Assembly: GCF_900114285.1 (NCBI RefSeq)
Contig: NZ_FOSN01000003.1
Coordinates: forward strand, 124,001 to 188,000
DNA: 64,000 nucleotides
Direction of reading: 5' to 3'
DNA from: Methylocapsa palsarum
GTDB taxonomy: Bacteria > Pseudomonadota > Alphaproteobacteria > Rhizobiales > Beijerinckiaceae
Below, piece by piece: positions 62,250 to 64,000 of this stretch (position 1 is its first letter; every line of letters starts with the position of its first letter). A model generated the notes under the pieces. It was given only the letters and a program-made list of their open reading frames with translations. It did no database searches and had not been told where the DNA came from. The translations under genes and the position numbers were made by a program.

Positions 62250-63113
62250 CTAATGCTCCATCGGGGCGCCCCAAGAGCCCCAAACGTAGATCGCGGCGAA
62301 GAGAAACAGCCACACCACGTCGACGAAATGCCAGTACCAGGCGGCGAATTCAAATCCCAGATGATGCTTCGGGGTGAACTGGCCGATGAAAGCCCGATAA
62401 AGGCAGACCATCAGGAAAATCGTGCCGACGATCACGTGGAAGCCGTGAAATCCGGTCGCCATGAAGAATGTCGCCCCGAATATCGATCCGCTGAACGAGA
62501 AAGGCGCGCTGGAATATTCGTAGGCCTGGACGCTGGTGAAGATCATCCCGAGCAGGATGGTCAGGGCGAGGCCGATTTTCAGGCCTCTCCGGTCGCCGTT
62601 GAGGAGCGCGTGATGGGCCCAGGTGACCGTGGTGCCGGAGGTGAGAAGGATCAACGTATTGAGCAGCGGAAAGCGCCACGGATTCAGCGCCTCGGTCCCC
62701 TTGGGCGGCCAGACTCCGCCGGTGAATTCCGTCCGCGAATATTCGATGGCTTCGCCAGGGAACAGGCTGGCGTCGAAAAACGCCCAGAACCAGGCGACGA
62801 AAAACATCACTTCGGAAGTGATGAACAGGATCATCCCGTAGCGGTGGCTGATCTGCACGACCCTTGTGTGATAGCCGCCGAATTCGGCCTCCTTGACGAC
62901 ATCGGTCCACCATGACGCCAGAACGAAGAGGAGGCTGATGACGCCAGCGCCAAACAGGAAGCTGCCGAATTTAACGCCCGCGATCGGAATATGCTTCATC
63001 CATAAGATCGCGCCGAGCGCCATGACAAAGGATGCCGACGCCCCGAGGATCGGCCAGGGGCTCGGATCGACGAGATGATAATCATGACTTGGTTTCGCGT
63101 GGCCGTCCGACAT
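62250..63113 (-). CDS. coxC: cytochrome c oxidase subunit III
   Basis: A 287-residue inner-membrane subunit of the aa3-type oxidase with seven helices. Diagnostic segments are HDYHLVDPSPWPI at the start, RYGMILFITSEVMFFVAWFWAFFDASLFP, GVWPPKG, FHGFHVIVGTIFLMVCLYR and FEFAAWYWHFVDVVWLFLFA near the end. I chose the ATG at 63113 (MSDGHAKPSHDYH), with AAGGG upstream. It is downstream of ctaG, as usual. The genes normally following it, a DUF983 gene and SURF1, are replaced by an IS remnant and the NRPS-PKS operon. Confidence 0.97.
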   Translation of the reverse strand: MSDGHAKPSHDYHLVDPSPWPILGASASFVMALGAILWMKHIPIAGVKFGSFLFGAGVISLLFVLASWWTDVVKEAEFGGYHTRVVQISHRYGMILFITSEVMFFVAWFWAFFDASLFPGEAIEYSRTEFTGGVWPPKGTEALNPWRFPLLNTLILLTSGTTVTWAHHALLNGDRRGLKIGLALTILLGMIFTSVQAYEYSSAPFSFSGSIFGATFFMATGFHGFHVIVGTIFLMVCLYRAFIGQFTPKHHLGFEFAAWYWHFVDVVWLFLFAAIYVWGSWGAPMEH

Positions 63114-63257
63114 GTAAATGCCCTTTTCCCGCTCGAAGGCTCCTCGAGCCTTGTTTGAAGTACGCCGCCCTCTCAAGCGACGCTGAAATGAGTTTGCCCG
63201 GCGGACCGCCGCCGTTTGCCCCTTTTGAATGCGCCGGTCAAGGCGGCAGGGCCGCGG

Positions 63258-63890
63258 TCACAACGATTTCTTCCCTGCGTCGGCGCCCCCCGTGGCGACA
63301 GGCTTCGCCGCAAAAAACGTATAGGATAGCGTGACCGAATGAACGTCCCTCATGCCCTGGTCATTCTCGATCGCCGGATCGAGAAAGAACACGACTGGCA
63401 TCTCCATCGTTTCACGGGGCCCGAGGGTCTGTTCCGCGAAACAGAAGCAGCTGATCTTGTCGAAATAGGCGCCGGCGCTCTCCGGACTGACATTGTACAT
63501 CGCTTGTGCCGACGTCTCGTGGTCGGACATGTTGGTCACACGGTAGAATATGGTCGCCGTCTCGCCCGTTCGGAGCTTGATCTCGGGCGTTTCGGGTTCG
63601 AAGCGCCAGGTGAGACCGGGAGCGACATTGGCGTCGAACCGCACGGTGAAATCGCGCAACCCTCTGGTCGAGGGCGCCGTCTTGGCGACCTGGGTGGTGC
63701 CGCCGAACCCGGTCGCGGCGCAGTACATTCGGTATAAGGGCGCTGACGCGAATGAAAGGCCAAGCATCAGGAGGCTTGCGCCGGCGATTGCGATGGCGAT
63801 TCCGCGCCGGCCTTTCACCGGGGACGGCGTCCGCCCCTTTGGGTCCCGCCCTGACGGGTCGGAAGCGGGCAATGGCGCCGAACCCGTCAC
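63258..63890 (-). CDS. ctaG: cytochrome c oxidase assembly protein CtaG/Cox11
   Basis: A 210-residue copper chaperone that delivers Cu to the CuB site of subunit I. One N-terminal membrane helix (about residues 30-52, IAIAIAGASLLMLGLSFASA) anchors a periplasmic domain. The copper-binding CFCF motif is in FDKISCFCFAEQ, and the family segment FFLDPAIENDQGMRDVHSVTLSYTFF follows. The start is GTG at 63890, overlapping the stop of the upstream small gene (GTGA). Confidence 0.95.
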   Translation of the reverse strand: MTGSAPLPASDPSGRDPKGRTPSPVKGRRGIAIAIAGASLLMLGLSFASAPLYRMYCAATGFGGTTQVAKTAPSTRGLRDFTVRFDANVAPGLTWRFEPETPEIKLRTGETATIFYRVTNMSDHETSAQAMYNVSPESAGAYFDKISCFCFAEQTLGPRETMEMPVVFFLDPAIENDQGMRDVHSVTLSYTFFAAKPVATGGADAGKKSL

Positions 63891-64000
63891 AGCGGACGAA
63901 CGAGTACGCCAGGGCCGAGCTTGACGATCGTCACAACATAGAAAAGCACAGCAAAAAACGCCACGGCGAGGCCGATGGCCGTGTTGCGCTGATTCCTGCT
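63887..64000 (-). CDS. CoxF-like small membrane protein, C-terminal part (runs off the window)
   Basis: The last 37 residues of a small protein (ending IVKLGPGVLVRPL) with one hydrophobic helix. In Alphaproteobacteria a short membrane protein of this kind, often called CoxF or a hypothetical oxidase assembly protein, lies between ctaB and ctaG. Position, overlap with ctaG and sequence agree. The N-terminus is outside the window. Confidence 0.75.
   Translation of the reverse strand, partial: SRNQRNTAIGLAVAFFAVLFYVVTIVKLGPGVLVRPL

Noticed and set aside
62031-62915. A 294-codon plus-strand frame running from the IS remnant through coxC
   Set aside because: Only its first 13 residues or so resemble transposase; the rest is antisense to coxC and has no domain.
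1-64000. CRISPR array, prophage, rRNA operon or plasmid origin
   Set aside because: No spaced identical repeats, phage structural genes, rRNA or replication-initiator genes were seen; the dispersed repeats are single units in separate gaps.

Overview
The window is high-GC DNA typical of an alphaproteobacterium of the order Hyphomicrobiales (Rhizobiales). The gene families, the gene order (coxF-like/ctaG/coxC and SURF1/thrC/M16 peptidase/GNAT), GGAAC-N16-CGTT promoters in front of stress genes and a MoxY-like sensor kinase all fit this. The MoxY-like kinase and a dispersed repeat of about 115 bp make a methylotrophic Beijerinckiaceae/Methylocystaceae member a reasonable guess, but no methane or methanol oxidation gene lies in the window, so the family assignment is inference.

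Layout. 1-8 kb: a two-component pair cut by the window edge, a DEAD-box helicase, a cupin-type XRE regulator, an LpxH-like phosphoesterase coupled to a glycosyltransferase, and an HtrA-like protease. 8-16 kb: an RND efflux pump with its adaptor, and aerobic glycerol catabolism (glpD-glpK). 16-22 kb: a cell-surface region with a CsbD stress protein, a Wzm/Wzt-like ABC exporter, an LptF-like permease and two glycosyltransferases. 21.7-29.5 kb: ahcY with a strong terminator, methylmalonyl-CoA epimerase, a GGCT-like protein, tRNA-Val, a secreted phosphoesterase, a cytochrome c-like protein, and a group of stress genes (manganese catalase, CsbD, DUF3309) with EcfG-type promoters. 29.7-38.8 kb: uvrB, cell-wall enzymes, a candidate structured small RNA with its own terminator, thrB-rnhA, a peroxiredoxin, an orphan DsbD N-terminal-domain protein and YqgE. 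39-44 kb: a large membrane GGDEF/EAL protein and a tightly overlapping arsenic operon arsR-arsI-arsC-aqpS. 44-48.3 kb: thrC, an M16 peptidase, GNAT and SURF1.

The standout is 49.06-61.61 kb: a two-gene hybrid NRPS-PKS assembly line. The first gene is a free-standing A-PCP loading protein. The second is a 3533-residue megasynthase with the order KS-AT-ACP-aminotransferase-C-A-PCP-E-PCP-TE. The order resembles the start of mycosubtilin/iturin synthetases, and predicts a short product: one amino acid, extended by malonate, aminated at the beta carbon and joined to a second amino acid. Two active-site oddities stand out. The PCP between A and E has Ala where the phosphopantetheine Ser should be, and the thioesterase has Cys where Ser is usual. 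The cluster sits exactly between coxC and SURF1, genes that normally lie next to each other (with a DUF983 gene) in this order. An AT-rich stretch flanks it on one side, and a dispersed repeat plus a broken IS5-type element flank it on the other, so it looks like an insertion into a core locus.
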